Of a stretch of 64,000 nt of DNA, positions 35,122 through 43,977 are shown one piece after another. Positions within the stretch are counted from its first letter, which is position 1. The number at the start of each line of letters is the position of its first letter. The notes below the pieces were generated by a model. That model did not search any database, was not told the origin of the DNA, and was given only the letters and a program-made list of their open reading frames with translations. Both the position numbers and the translations under genes were made by a program. Origin of the DNA: Burkholderiales bacterium (GTDB lineage: Bacteria > Pseudomonadota > Gammaproteobacteria > Burkholderiales > UBA6910); contig BPKG01000001.1 of the NCBI GenBank assembly GCA_026005015.1, positions 811,501 through 875,500 of the forward strand, written 5' to 3'.

Positions 35122-35792
35122 CGCCTCAGCGTGAAATCCTGGAGAACGGCCTGTGGACCCAGAACCCGGGGCTCGTGCAACTCCTGGGTTTGTGCCCCCT
35201 GCTGGCCGTGAGCGGCACGGTGGTGAACGCCGTGAGCCTGGGCCTCGCCACGGCCCTGGTCATGGCGATGACCGGCCTGGCGGTGTCGGCGGCGCGCAAC
35301 CTGATCCCGCCCGAGATCCGCATTCCCGTGTTCGTGCTCGTCATCGCGGTGCTGGTCACGGTGGTGGATCTGCTCATGCACGCCTACGTCCACGACCTTT
35401 ACCTGGTGCTGGGCATCTTCGTCCCCTTGATCGTCACCAACTGCATCGTGCTCGCCCGGGCGGAAGCCTTCGCCTCCAAGCAGGGGCCCCTCGCCTCCAC
35501 CCTGGACGGGCTGGCCATGGGGCTCGGGCTCACTGCGGTGCTGGCCCTGCTGGGCGCTCTGCGGGAGCTCGCAGGCAAAGGGACCCTGCTCTCGGGCCTG
35601 CATCTCGTCTTCGGGGAAGGCGCCCGGGGCTGGACGGTGCAGGTGCTGCCCGACTACGGCGGCTTCCTGCTGGCGGCGCTGCCCCCCGGCGCCTTTATCG
35701 GGCTGGGGCTGCTGATCGCCGCCAAGAACGCCATCGACCGGCGGCGGGCGTTGCGCCGGATGGCGCCCGCGGCCCTCGCCCGCGGTGCGTGA
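35118..35792 (+). CDS. rnfE: Rnf complex membrane subunit E
   Basis: A 224-residue, six-TM subunit, the partner of RnfA in the inverted membrane pair. Diagnostic: [40 protein letters not shown] (conserved Cys residues) and [20 protein letters not shown]. It is the last rnf gene; nth begins 10 nt after its stop. Confidence 0.95.
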   Translation: MTPQREILENGLWTQNPGLVQLLGLCPLLAVSGTVVNAVSLGLATALVMAMTGLAVSAARNLIPPEIRIPVFVLVIAVLVTVVDLLMHAYVHDLYLVLGIFVPLIVTNCIVLARAEAFASKQGPLASTLDGLAMGLGLTAVLALLGALRELAGKGTLLSGLHLVFGEGARGWTVQVLPDYGGFLLAALPPGAFIGLGLLIAAKNAIDRRRALRRMAPAALARGA

Positions 35793-35802
35793 CCGGCGAT
35801 CG

Positions 35803-36510
35803 ATGAACGCGTCGAAACGCCGCGCCATTTTCGAGCGCCTGCGGGCGGCAAACCCCAACCCCACTACGGAGCTGGAATACCGCACTCCCTTCGAGCTACT
35901 GGTGGCGGTGATCCTCTCCGCCCAGGCGACTGACAAGAGCGTAAACCTGGCGACCCGCCGGCTGTTCCAGGTGGCCGGCACGCCGCAAAAGATGCTTGCC
36001 CTGGGGGAGGAGCGGCTCGCCGAGTACATCCGCACCATCGGCCTCTATCGCACCAAGGCGAAGAACCTGATCGCCGCCTGCCGCATCCTGGTGGAGGAAC
36101 ACGGGGGGCGGGTGCCCCCCACCCGGGAAGCCCTGGAGAAGCTGCCGGGCGTGGGGCGCAAGACTGCCAACGTGATCCTCAACACGGCCTTCGGCGAGCC
36201 CACCATCGCCGTGGACACCCACATCTTCCGCGTGGCCAACCGCACCAGGCTCGCCCCGGGGAAAAACGTCCGCCAAGTGGAAGAGCGGCTCGCCCGGGGA
36301 GTGCCGGAGGAATTCCGTAGGCACGCCCACCACTGGCTCGTCCTCCACGGCCGCTACGTGTGCAAGGCGCGCAAGCCCGAGTGCTGGCGCTGCATCATCG
36401 CCGACCTGTGCGAGTATCGGGAGAAGAACCTGGCGCCCCCCGCGCCGGGCGTGAAAAGAGAAGGCGGCGGCGCTAAGCTTGGCCGTTGGGCGCGCTCCTT
36501 CGGCGCTTGA
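35803..36510 (+). CDS. nth: Endonuclease III
   Basis: A 235-residue Fe-S DNA glycosylase/AP lyase for oxidised pyrimidines. Helix-hairpin-helix with catalytic Lys LPGVGRKTANVIL, catalytic Asp AVDTHIFRVANR, and cluster Cys spaced 6-2-5 (CKARKPECWRCIIADLC). It has a C-terminal extension of about 25 residues rich in Gly/Lys/Pro. Linkage of nth to rnf is a long-known synteny in proteobacteria; ATG 35803 was chosen over GTG 35785 by family length. Confidence 0.95.
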   Translation: MNASKRRAIFERLRAANPNPTTELEYRTPFELLVAVILSAQATDKSVNLATRRLFQVAGTPQKMLALGEERLAEYIRTIGLYRTKAKNLIAACRILVEEHGGRVPPTREALEKLPGVGRKTANVILNTAFGEPTIAVDTHIFRVANRTRLAPGKNVRQVEERLARGVPEEFRRHAHHWLVLHGRYVCKARKPECWRCIIADLCEYREKNLAPPAPGVKREGGGAKLGRWARSFGA

Positions 36511-36522
36511 CCCCTTGCCCCA

Positions 36523-36954
36523 ATGTTCCAGCCCAGCCGCGATCAGGCCCGGCAGTTCCTCTTCGAGGCGTGGCGCAAGTACCGGGAGCGCCAGGTCCTG
36601 AGCCCTCTCGAGGACCTGGCCGTCGCCGTCATCCTGCTGCATCCCGAGTATCACCCCGTGCTGGAGGATCCGGAGCGCTACGGGGACATGGAGTACTTTC
36701 CCGAGGCGGGGGAGGTCAACCCGTTCCTGCACTTGGGCCTGCATCTGGCCGTCGAAGAGCAGCTTTCCATCGACCAGCCTCCTGGCCTCGTCGACCGGGT
36801 CAAGGCGCTGGAGAGGGAGAGCGGCTCCCGCCACGAGGCTCTGCACGCCACCATGGAATGCCTGGGGGAAACGCTCTGGCGCGCCCAGCGGGACGGCACC
36901 GCCCCGGACGCGGGCGTCTATCTCGACTGCCTGGATCGACGGCTCGGAAAATGA
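36523..36954 (+). CDS. DUF1841 family protein
   Basis: A 143-residue cytoplasmic protein: MFQPSRDQARQFLFEAWRKY, LSPLEDLAVAVILLHPEYHP, FLHLGLHLAVEEQLSIDQPP, then helices ending in DCLDRRLG. This matches DUF1841, common in betaproteobacteria and of unknown function. It starts 12 nt after nth, so it probably belongs to the rnf-nth transcript, and a terminator follows. Confidence 0.88.
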   Translation: MFQPSRDQARQFLFEAWRKYRERQVLSPLEDLAVAVILLHPEYHPVLEDPERYGDMEYFPEAGEVNPFLHLGLHLAVEEQLSIDQPPGLVDRVKALERESGSRHEALHATMECLGETLWRAQRDGTAPDAGVYLDCLDRRLGK

Positions 36955-36956
36955 AC

Positions 36957-36982
36957 CGGGGCGCGGCATGACCCGCGCCCCG
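36957..36982 (+). terminator. Stem-loop terminator after DUF1841
   Basis: CGGGGCGCGG (36957-36966) pairs with CCGCGCCCCG (36973-36982), 10 bp with a 6-nt loop, starting 2 nt after the stop codon and followed by TCCTTCGG. It closes the rnf-nth-DUF1841 operon. Confidence 0.6.
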
Positions 36983-37052
36983 TCCTTCGGCCGGCGAACC
37001 TCGTCCGGGAGGCTTCACCCGCCCGGCGCCCCCCGAGGCGACCCCAGGAGAA

Positions 37053-37391
37053 TCAGCGGCTGCCCGGGGGCTTGACCTGGAGGCTGCCCTTCTGGCTCGC
37101 GAAATAGGCCGCCAGGTTGCGGATGTCCTGCTCGCTCAGGTTGGCGGCGAAGCCCTGCATGATGGGATTCTGCCGCTCCCCCGTCTTGTAATCGGTGAGG
37201 GCCTTCTCCAGGTAGTCCCGGTACTGGCCCGCGAGCCTGGGGTACGCGGGAGCGATGGGCGCATCCCCCGTCGGCCCGTGGCACGCGGCGCACACCTCGG
37301 TGGCGATCTTCTTGCCCGCTTCGGGATTGGCCGCCCACGCCCCCGTGGCGCCGAGCAGGCAGCACAAAGCGAGGGACAGCGTTCTTTTCAT
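37053..37391 (-). CDS. Periplasmic monohaem cytochrome c
   Basis: A 112-residue class I cytochrome c. The signal peptide ends at GAWA (about residue 20). The haem site is EVCAACHGPTGDAP, with YPRLAGQYRDYLEKAL and a distal Met in NPIMQGFAANLS. The pattern resembles one half of cytochrome c4. It lies 26 nt after the companion cytochrome gene, in one leftward operon. It is a likely soluble electron carrier; the partner is unknown. Confidence 0.9.
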   Translation of the reverse strand: MKRTLSLALCCLLGATGAWAANPEAGKKIATEVCAACHGPTGDAPIAPAYPRLAGQYRDYLEKALTDYKTGERQNPIMQGFAANLSEQDIRNLAAYFASQKGSLQVKPPGSR

Positions 37392-37417
37392 TCCTCCCCT
37401 CCTCCCCGCGGCGCCGC

Positions 37418-37744
37418 TCATTTGCCCGCCCCGCTGTAGTAGGCCGCCAGATCGGCCATGTCCTGGGCCGACAGGGTCGCGGCGATGGCGGTCATGGAAG
37501 GATGCTTGCGCGCGCCGCTCTTGTAGGCCTCCAGCGCCGCCACGATGTACTCGGCACTCTGCCCCCCCAGCTTGGGCACGGTATAGACGGTGGGATAGGC
37601 GGTGCGGTAGCCCGCGATCTCGTGGCACCCGGCGCACATGGCGCTCTTTTCCTTGCCGGCTTCGGCGTCTCCCGCCGCCGCGCCGCCGGCACAGGCGATC
37701 AGGGCCATCCCGGTTACCATGGTGAGGACTTTCGTTCTTCTCAT
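37418..37744 (-). CDS. Periplasmic monohaem cytochrome c
   Basis: A 108-residue cytochrome c. The signal peptide ends near GGAAAG. The haem site is SAMCAGCHEIAGYRTAYP, and YTVPKLGGQSAEYIVAALE and HPSMTAIAATLSAQDM (distal Met) follow. Length and spacing suggest a c4/c5-like small carrier. ATG 37744 was chosen because it gives a normal signal peptide; an in-frame ATG at 37774 exists. Divergent from the SulP gene at 37811. Confidence 0.9.
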   Translation of the reverse strand: MRRTKVLTMVTGMALIACAGGAAAGDAEAGKEKSAMCAGCHEIAGYRTAYPTVYTVPKLGGQSAEYIVAALEAYKSGARKHPSMTAIAATLSAQDMADLAAYYSGAGK

Positions 37745-37810
37745 GATTCTCGATGGGACGGTTGGGAAATTCAAAGTTTCGGACTTTAATGGATCAGTCC
37801 ATTCAGGTCA

Positions 37811-39736
37811 ATGACCGCGGCCAGGGCGAAGGCAGCGCCGGCGGCCGAGGCTTGGGGCGCGCAGCCCGCGGCCCGTCCCTGGTACCATACGCCAAAATTT
37901 GCTGGCCTTCCCTCGACCTTGCACGCGTCCTTTCGATCCTGGCTCCTGACGGCCTTCCCGTTCCTGCGCTGGTGGCCCATGGTCACCCGGGACACCCTGC
38001 GGGCAGACCTGGCCGCAGGGCTCACCGCCGCCATCGTGGTGCTTCCCCAGGGCGTCGCCTTCGCCACCCTGGCGGGCATGCCGCCCGAGTACGGGCTGTA
38101 CGCCGCCATGGTCCCCGCCGTGGTGGCGGCGCTGTTCGGTTCCTCGTGGCATCTCATTTCCGGGCCGACCAACGCCATCTCCCTGGTCGTCTTCGCCACC
38201 ATGAGCCCGCTCGCCGTGCCCGGCTCGCCCGAATACATCAAGCTGGTGCTCACCCTCACCTTCCTCACGGGCGTTATGCAGCTCGTGATGGGGATCGCGC
38301 GCATGGGCGCCCTGGTGAACTTCATCTCCCACACCGTGATCATCGGCTTCACCGCCGGAGCAGCGCTGCTGATCATCGCCTCCCAGATCAAGAACTTCTT
38401 TGGCGTGGCCATCGAGCGCGGCTCGTCGTTCGTGGAAACCTTCCTCCAGTTCGGCGCCCAGATCGACGACATCAACCCCTACGTGTTCTCGGTGGCCGCG
38501 GTGACCCTGGCCACGGGCATCCTGTCCCGCCGCTACCTCCCCAAGATCCCCTACATGATCGTGGCCATGGTGGCGGGGAGCCTGTTCGCCTTGGGGGTCA
38601 ACTGGGGATTCGGCGCCGAAACCACCGGCATCGCGACGGTGGGGGCGCTACCGGGGGGGCTTCCGCCCCTCTCGGCGCCGGACCTCTCCCTGGAGACGAT
38701 CCGCCTGACCGCGCCCATCGCCTTCGCGGTCACCATGCTGGCTCTGACCGAAGCGGTGTCCATCGCCCGCAGCATCGCGGTGAAGTCGGAACAGCGCATC
38801 GACGGCAACCAGGAATTCATCGGCCAGGGCCTGTCCAACATCGCCGGCTCGTTCTTCTCCGCCTACGCCTCCAGCGGCTCCTTCAACCGCAGCGGCTTGA
38901 ACTACGAGGCCGGGGCCAAGACCCCCCTCTCCGCCGTGTTCTCCGCCGTCTTCCTGGTCTTCATCCTGCTGGCGGTGGCGCCCCTGGCCGCCTACCTGCC
39001 GATCCCCTCCATGGCGGCGATCCTGTTCCTGGTGGGCTGGGGCCTGATCGATTTCCACCACATCCGCGGCATCCTGCGCACCAGCCGGTCCGAGACGGCG
39101 GTGCTGGCGGTCACTTTCTTCGGCACCCTGCTCCTCGACCTGGAGTTCGCCATCTACGCCGGTATCATCATCTCCCTGATCCTGTACCTGAACCGCACCT
39201 CCAAGCCCCTGGTGCTGGACGTGAAGCCCGATCCCGCCGAGGGCAGCTATCACTTCTCCGCCGAAACGGGGCTGCCCGATTGCCCCCAGCTCAAGATGGT
39301 GCGCATCAACGGGTCGCTGTTCTTCGGCGCGGTGAACCACGTGCAGCAGGCGCTGCAGGAGATCGACGAGCGAAACCCGCAGCAGAAACACGTGCTGATC
39401 GTGGCGAGCGGCATCAACTTCGTGGACGTGGCCGGCGCCGAGATGCTGGCCCAGGAGGCCCGGCGGCTACGCCGCAAAGGGGGCGGGCTTTACTTCTACC
39501 GGATGAAGAACGCGGTGCGGGAGCTCATGGAGCGGGGCGGCTACCTGCGAGAGATCGGCGAGGAGAACCTGTTCCCGGTCAAGAGCCACCCGGTCTCCCG
39601 CCTCTACCCTCGCCTCGACCCGGAGATCTGCCGCCATTGCCGGGTGCGCATCTTCCGCGAGTGCCAGGAGCGGCTGCCCAACGGGGAGCCGCGGTCCGCG
39701 GCCAACGCCGCGGGCGCGAGCCCGATGAATACCTGA
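37811..39736 (+). CDS. SulP family anion transporter with STAS domain
   Basis: A 641-residue transporter for sulfate, bicarbonate or a similar anion. Cytoplasmic N-terminus of about 50 residues, SulP signature VVLPQGVAFATLAGMPPEYG then LISGPTNAIS, 10-14 TM helices, EFIGQGLSNIAGSFF and SSGSFNRSGLNYEAGAKTP, and a STAS domain (about 500-600, with INFVDVAGAEMLAQEA). After the STAS it has an extra Cys motif, ICRHCRVRIFRECQ, near the C-terminus, which could bind metal. The substrate is not determinable from sequence. Confidence 0.9.
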   Translation: MTAARAKAAPAAEAWGAQPAARPWYHTPKFAGLPSTLHASFRSWLLTAFPFLRWWPMVTRDTLRADLAAGLTAAIVVLPQGVAFATLAGMPPEYGLYAAMVPAVVAALFGSSWHLISGPTNAISLVVFATMSPLAVPGSPEYIKLVLTLTFLTGVMQLVMGIARMGALVNFISHTVIIGFTAGAALLIIASQIKNFFGVAIERGSSFVETFLQFGAQIDDINPYVFSVAAVTLATGILSRRYLPKIPYMIVAMVAGSLFALGVNWGFGAETTGIATVGALPGGLPPLSAPDLSLETIRLTAPIAFAVTMLALTEAVSIARSIAVKSEQRIDGNQEFIGQGLSNIAGSFFSAYASSGSFNRSGLNYEAGAKTPLSAVFSAVFLVFILLAVAPLAAYLPIPSMAAILFLVGWGLIDFHHIRGILRTSRSETAVLAVTFFGTLLLDLEFAIYAGIIISLILYLNRTSKPLVLDVKPDPAEGSYHFSAETGLPDCPQLKMVRINGSLFFGAVNHVQQALQEIDERNPQQKHVLIVASGINFVDVAGAEMLAQEARRLRRKGGGLYFYRMKNAVRELMERGGYLREIGEENLFPVKSHPVSRLYPRLDPEICRHCRVRIFRECQERLPNGEPRSAANAAGASPMNT

Positions 39737-39790
39737 CCGCACCAAGGCAGGCTATAGGCCTGATGCGCAGCCGCTGCGTATCATCCCGCC

Positions 39791-41954
39791 ATGAACGCCC
39801 GCTCCCTGGCCCGCTTTTTTCCCTTCCTGGCCTGGTTCCCGATGAAGGCCGCGACCCTGCGGGCCGACCTGGCGGCGGGCATCACCGTGGGCCTGGTCCT
39901 GGTGCCCCAGTCCCTGGCCTACGCCCAGTTGGCCGGCCTGCCGCCCTACTACGGCCTATACGCGGCCTTCGTCCCGGTCATCGTGGCCGCCGCGTTCGGG
40001 TCCTCCCACCAGCTCGCCACCGGCCCGGTGGCCATGGTGTCCCTGTTGACCGGTGCGGTCCTGGCGCCGCTGGCGGCCGCCGGCTCCGAGCAGTTCGTGG
40101 CGCTGGCGATCCTGCTGGCCCTCATGGTGGGCGTGCTGCAGCTTCTCCTGGGGGTGTTCCGCCTCGGGGCGCTGGTGAACTTCCTGTCCCACCCGGTCAT
40201 CGTGGGCTTCACCAACGCGGCGGCCCTCATCATCGCCGCCTCCCAGTTCAACAAGTTGATCGGCGTCAGCAAAGGCAGAAGCGAAAGTTTCCTCCTCGAC
40301 ATGTGGGGCGTGCTGCTGCAGCTCGGCGACACCCATTGGCCCACCCTGGCCATGGGCGCCGGGGCCATCGGCCTCATGGTGGCGCTCAAGAAGATCGCCC
40401 CCCGGGCGCCCGGCGTGCTGGTGGCGGCGATCATTACCACTGCCCTGAGCTGGGCCGTCGGTTTCGAGAAGAAAGGCGCTGCGCGGCCCGACGAGATCGC
40501 CGACGAGGCGCTGCGCTCCATCGCCGTCGATTACCTGGCGACCCAGGCCGCCGTCGCCGAGCTGCAGCGCCGAATCGAGGCCGGCTTGAACGAGCTGCGC
40601 TCGGCGGAGCGCTCCGGCGGCGCCGGCAGCCGCCACGCGGTGGCCCTGCGCTACCAGGTGGAGATCCTGCGCCTGGAGCTCTCCGACCTGGAGCAGGAGA
40701 ACCGCAAGCGCCTGCGGGACCTGCGCAAGTTCGCCTTCGAGCGCGCCGTGACGCCCGAGGGGCCGCGCCTTTACCTCCACGGCGAGCTGCCCGAGGGCTT
40801 GCCGGGCGACGGCCAGTTGTGGCGGATCCGCGGCATCAGCGAGGGCGAGCTTGCGGCTCGCGGGCGGAGGGGAGGTGGTGGGCGCCATCCCGCCCGGGCT
40901 ACCGGAGTTGCGGCTGCCCCAGGTGAGCCTGGAACGGGTCGGCGCCCTGCTCTCGGGGGCGCTGGTGATCGCCCTGGTGGGGTTCATGGAGGCGATCTCG
41001 GTGGCGAAGGCGATCGCCACCCGCACCCGGCAGCGGCTGGACGCGAACCAGGAGCTGATCGGCCAGGGCCTGGCCAACGTGGCCGGCAGCCTATTCCAGT
41101 CCTTTCCGGTGAGCGGCTCGTTCTCCAGGACGGCGGTGAACTACAGCGCCGGAGCCCGGACGGGCCTGTCCTCCCTCTTCACGGCGTGCATGGTGGTGAT
41201 CACCCTGCTACTGTTCACCCCGCTGCTCTACCACCTACCCCAAGCCGTGCTGGCGGCCATCATCATGATGGCGGTGGCGGGCCTGATCAATTTCCGGGCC
41301 ATGGCCCACGCCTGGCGCGCCCATCGCCATGACGGTATCGCCGCGCTCGTCACCTTCGCCGCCACCCTGGCCTTCGCCCCCCACCTGGACAAGGGCATCC
41401 TCCTGGGCGCGGGCCTCGCGGTGCTGCTTTACCTGTACCGCACCATGAAGCCCCGGGTGGCGGTCCTGGGACGCCACCCCGACGGCACCCTGCGGGACGC
41501 CTGCCTGCACGGGCTGCCCCTCTCCGAGCACCTGGTGGCGGTTCGCTTCGACGGGCAGCTCTATTTCGCCAACACGCCGTACTTCGAAGCCGCCATCCTG
41601 GACGTGGCGGCCCGCTTTCCCAAGGCCCGGCAGATCCTGGTGGTGGCCGACGGCATCAACCAGATGGACGCCTCCGGCGAAGAGACGGTGCGGCACCTGA
41701 ACGCGCGCCTGCGGGAGGCCGGCGTCACCCTCTCCTTCTCGGGCCTGAAGCGTCAGGTGCTGGAGGTCATGGAACGCACGGGGTTGATCGAGGAAATCGG
41801 CCGGGGAAACCTGTTCGCCAGCGAGGACGACGCCCTGGAGGCGCTGGCGAAGCGCATCGATGCCCCGGACTTCGATCCCCGGACCTGCCCGCTGCTGCGC
41901 CAGCCGAGCCCCTATTCAGGCACCGGCTCCTCTTCCGCCTCGCTCAGCGCGTGA
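39791..41954 (+). CDS. SulP transporter with large central insertion, one frameshift
   Basis: About 720 residues. The N-terminal SulP half (VLVPQSLAYAQLAGLPPYYG, QLATGPVAMVSLL) runs to FEKKGA near residue 230. A charged, probably coiled-coil insertion of about 130 residues follows (AVAELQRRIEAGLNELRSAE, ILRLELSDLEQENRKRLRDL), and then EVVGAIPPGLPELRLP and the second half with ANQELIGQGLANVAGSLFQ and a STAS domain (GINQMDASGEETVRHL). An extra T near 40855-40856 breaks the frame at ISEGEL; removing it gives RLAGGGEVVGAIPPG. The 3' end overlaps the convergent TauE gene by 43 nt. Confidence 0.83.
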
Positions 41955-42982
41955 TCCCGGTGGCCCCGGACCATGGCGCCCACGATGATGACGGCGCCCG
42001 TGGCGAGCGCCCCCACCATGAACAGGAAGCTCGCGTCCTTGAACAGCTCCACGAGCTTGGGGCTCAAATCGAGCTTGCCGAGCTGGGCGAGGTAGACGGG
42101 GATCACCACGGCGCGGCTCACCGCGACAATCATCATGATGGCCCCCATGACCACCTTGATCATGTAGGGCTTTACATACGTGGTGCCGATGGCGCCGAGC
42201 TGAATGCCGAAAAGGGAGCCTGCCAGGATGATCATGGCGAGCCGGATGTCCACCAGGCCGTGCATGGCGTATTTGATCGTGCCGCCCAGACCCATCACGA
42301 AGGCGATCACCAGCTCCGTGGCGCTCGCCACCAGGCTCGGGGCCCCCAGCACGTAGATCATGCCCGGCACGCCGATAAACCCTCCTACCGCGATGGTGGC
42401 GGCCAGCATGCCCGTAGCGAAGCCGAGCGGCAGGATGAAGAGGAAGGAGACGCGCACCTTGGCCACCTTGAACTCCACCATGGTGCCCGGGATCTCAAGG
42501 CTTTGAACCCAGCGCGCCAGGCGGTGGGTCTGCTCTATGGAGTCACCGCCCCGACGGTAGACCTTCCATGCGTCGGCGAGCACCCATGTCCCCACGACCA
42601 CCAGCACGAGCACGAACGCGGTGCTCACGTACAGGCTGGAGCCCGCTTCGCCATGGGCGGCCTTGATGGCCTGCTGGATGTCAGCGCCCACCCATACGCC
42701 CATGGCCGCCGTAGCCGCCATGAAGAGACCGAGCTTGATATCCACGTGGCCGTACTTATGGCGCTTGTACGCGCCTACCAATGCCTTCGGAAACTTGTGG
42801 CAGATATTGCTTGCGACGGCGACGACACCCGGCACCCCCATGCTCATCATGCCGGGCGTGAGCACGAAAGCGCCGCCGGAGCCGATGAAACCCGACACCA
42901 GGCCGCCGATGAAGCCGACCATCAGCAAGAACACGACGCCCGGCAGGTCCAGCTCGATGAAGTGGGAAGCGAGGGGTTCCAT
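41912..42982 (-). CDS. Sulfite exporter TauE/SafE family protein
   Basis: A 356-residue polytopic membrane protein with two TauE/SafE repeats: GFIGGLVSGFIGSGGAFVLT, PGMMSMGVPGVVAVASNICH and PKALVGAYKRHKYG, a loop region around 115-170, then LPLGFATGMLAATIAVGGFI and GVPGMIYVLGAPSLVASATE. Family members export sulfite, sulfoacetate or related small anions. It sits next to two SulP anion transporters and has a small membrane gene immediately upstream. The 3' end overlaps SulP-2. Confidence 0.9.
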   Translation of the reverse strand: MEPLASHFIELDLPGVVFLLMVGFIGGLVSGFIGSGGAFVLTPGMMSMGVPGVVAVASNICHKFPKALVGAYKRHKYGHVDIKLGLFMAATAAMGVWVGADIQQAIKAAHGEAGSSLYVSTAFVLVLVVVGTWVLADAWKVYRRGGDSIEQTHRLARWVQSLEIPGTMVEFKVAKVRVSFLFILPLGFATGMLAATIAVGGFIGVPGMIYVLGAPSLVASATELVIAFVMGLGGTIKYAMHGLVDIRLAMIILAGSLFGIQLGAIGTTYVKPYMIKVVMGAIMMIVAVSRAVVIPVYLAQLGKLDLSPKLVELFKDASFLFMVGALATGAVIIVGAMVRGHRDHALSEAEEEPVPE

Positions 42983-43228
42983 TCAACGCTTTCCTTTGCC
43001 CCGGGGCTTGCCCCGGATCCCCAGCGTCTCCCAGAAATAGCTGGTGAAGGCCCCGTGCACCAGGGAAAAGACGAATGCCACCGCCACCGGAAGCAGCCAG
43101 GCGAGCCCGTCCGTGCGGGTGGTGGCGCGCATGATCTCTTCCTCGAACAGGAACAGGAGCAGGTAGAGCCCCAGGGAGCCGGCGCCGCTCAAGGCGAGGG
43201 GGAGCAGCGGTTTCTTGTCTCGTTCCAT
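42983..43228 (-). CDS. Small two-TM protein paired with TauE/SafE
   Basis: An 81-residue protein with two hydrophobic helices (PLALSGAGSLGLYLLLFLFE and AWLLPVAVAFVFSLVHGAF) and a basic C-terminal tail (RGKPRGKGKR). It ends directly next to the TauE/SafE ATG, so the two are translationally linked and probably act together. I recognise no named family. Confidence 0.68.
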   Translation of the reverse strand: MERDKKPLLPLALSGAGSLGLYLLLFLFEEEIMRATTRTDGLAWLLPVAVAFVFSLVHGAFTSYFWETLGIRGKPRGKGKR

Positions 43229-43340
43229 TCCCGGCGTTTTTGGTATCGGAGCGGGACGGTTCGCGCGATTATAGGGCGCCGGGTCCGGGCCCTTGATAGG
43301 GGGTTCTTATGGCGGCATCGAGCCGCTTTTGGCCCGCGAC

Positions 43341-43370
43341 TTGACCCCTCCCTAGGCCCCGGCCGACAAT
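43341..43370 (+). promoter_or_regulatory. Promoter of the adenosyltransferase gene
   Basis: TTGACC (43341-43346), an 18-nt spacer and GACAAT (43365-43370) precede GTG 43401 by about 30 nt, with GGAGGA as ribosome site in between. Confidence 0.5.
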
Positions 43371-43400
43371 GCGGCCACGTTCATCGGAGGAAGACCGCAC

Positions 43401-43952
43401 GTGGGACACCGGCTGTCGAAGATCTACACCCGCACGGGGGACAAGGGCACCACCGGGCTCGGGGATGGCTCCCGTGTGCCGAAGGACTCGCTGCGCGTGG
43501 AAGCCTTCGGCACCGTCGATGAGTTGAACAGCGTGATTGGGCTCCTGCTCGCGGAAGAACTCGCGCCCGAAGTACGGTCGTGCCTGGTGGACATCCAGCA
43601 CGATCTCTTCGACCTGGGCGGCGAGCTGTGCATTCCGGGGCATACCGCCGTCAGCGATCGGCAGGTGGAACGGCTCGAGCACCTCCTTGACGGTTTCAAC
43701 GCCGACCTGCCGCCGCTCAAGGAATTCATCCTGCCGGGCGGCGCGCGCCAGGCCGCCGTGTGCCATTTCGCACGCACCGTCTGCCGCCGGGCCGAGCGCC
43801 GGGTCGTTACGCTCGCTGGCGCCGAGCCGGTGAGTCCGGCCGCGGTCAAGTATCTGAACCGGTTATCCGACCTCCTCTTCGTGCTGGCGCGCGTGCTCAA
43901 CCGCCAGCACGGCCAGGGCGACGTGCTGTGGCAGCCGGGAAAGAACCGCTAG
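43401..43952 (+). CDS. Cob(I)alamin adenosyltransferase, PduO type
   Basis: A 183-residue ATP:corrinoid adenosyltransferase making adenosylcobalamin. Motifs: SKIYTRTGDKGTTGLGDGSR (ATP binding), VEAFGTVDELNSVIGLL, QHDLFDLGGELCIPG, FILPGGARQAAVCHFARTVC, RRAERRV and KYLNRLSDLLFVLAR. GTG 43401 is the likely start, after GGAGGAAGACC. No other cobalamin gene is nearby. It converges on the DAHP synthase, 25 nt apart. Confidence 0.94.
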   Translation: MGHRLSKIYTRTGDKGTTGLGDGSRVPKDSLRVEAFGTVDELNSVIGLLLAEELAPEVRSCLVDIQHDLFDLGGELCIPGHTAVSDRQVERLEHLLDGFNADLPPLKEFILPGGARQAAVCHFARTVCRRAERRVVTLAGAEPVSPAAVKYLNRLSDLLFVLARVLNRQHGQGDVLWQPGKNR

Positions 43953-43977
43953 CCCAGCGCGCCGCCGTTTGCCGCGC

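Noticed and set aside
30741-35792. Na+-translocating NQR complex instead of Rnf
   Set aside because: Gene order A-B-C-D-G-E, the RnfB ferredoxin domains and the adjacent nth identify Rnf; NqrF and NqrA are absent.
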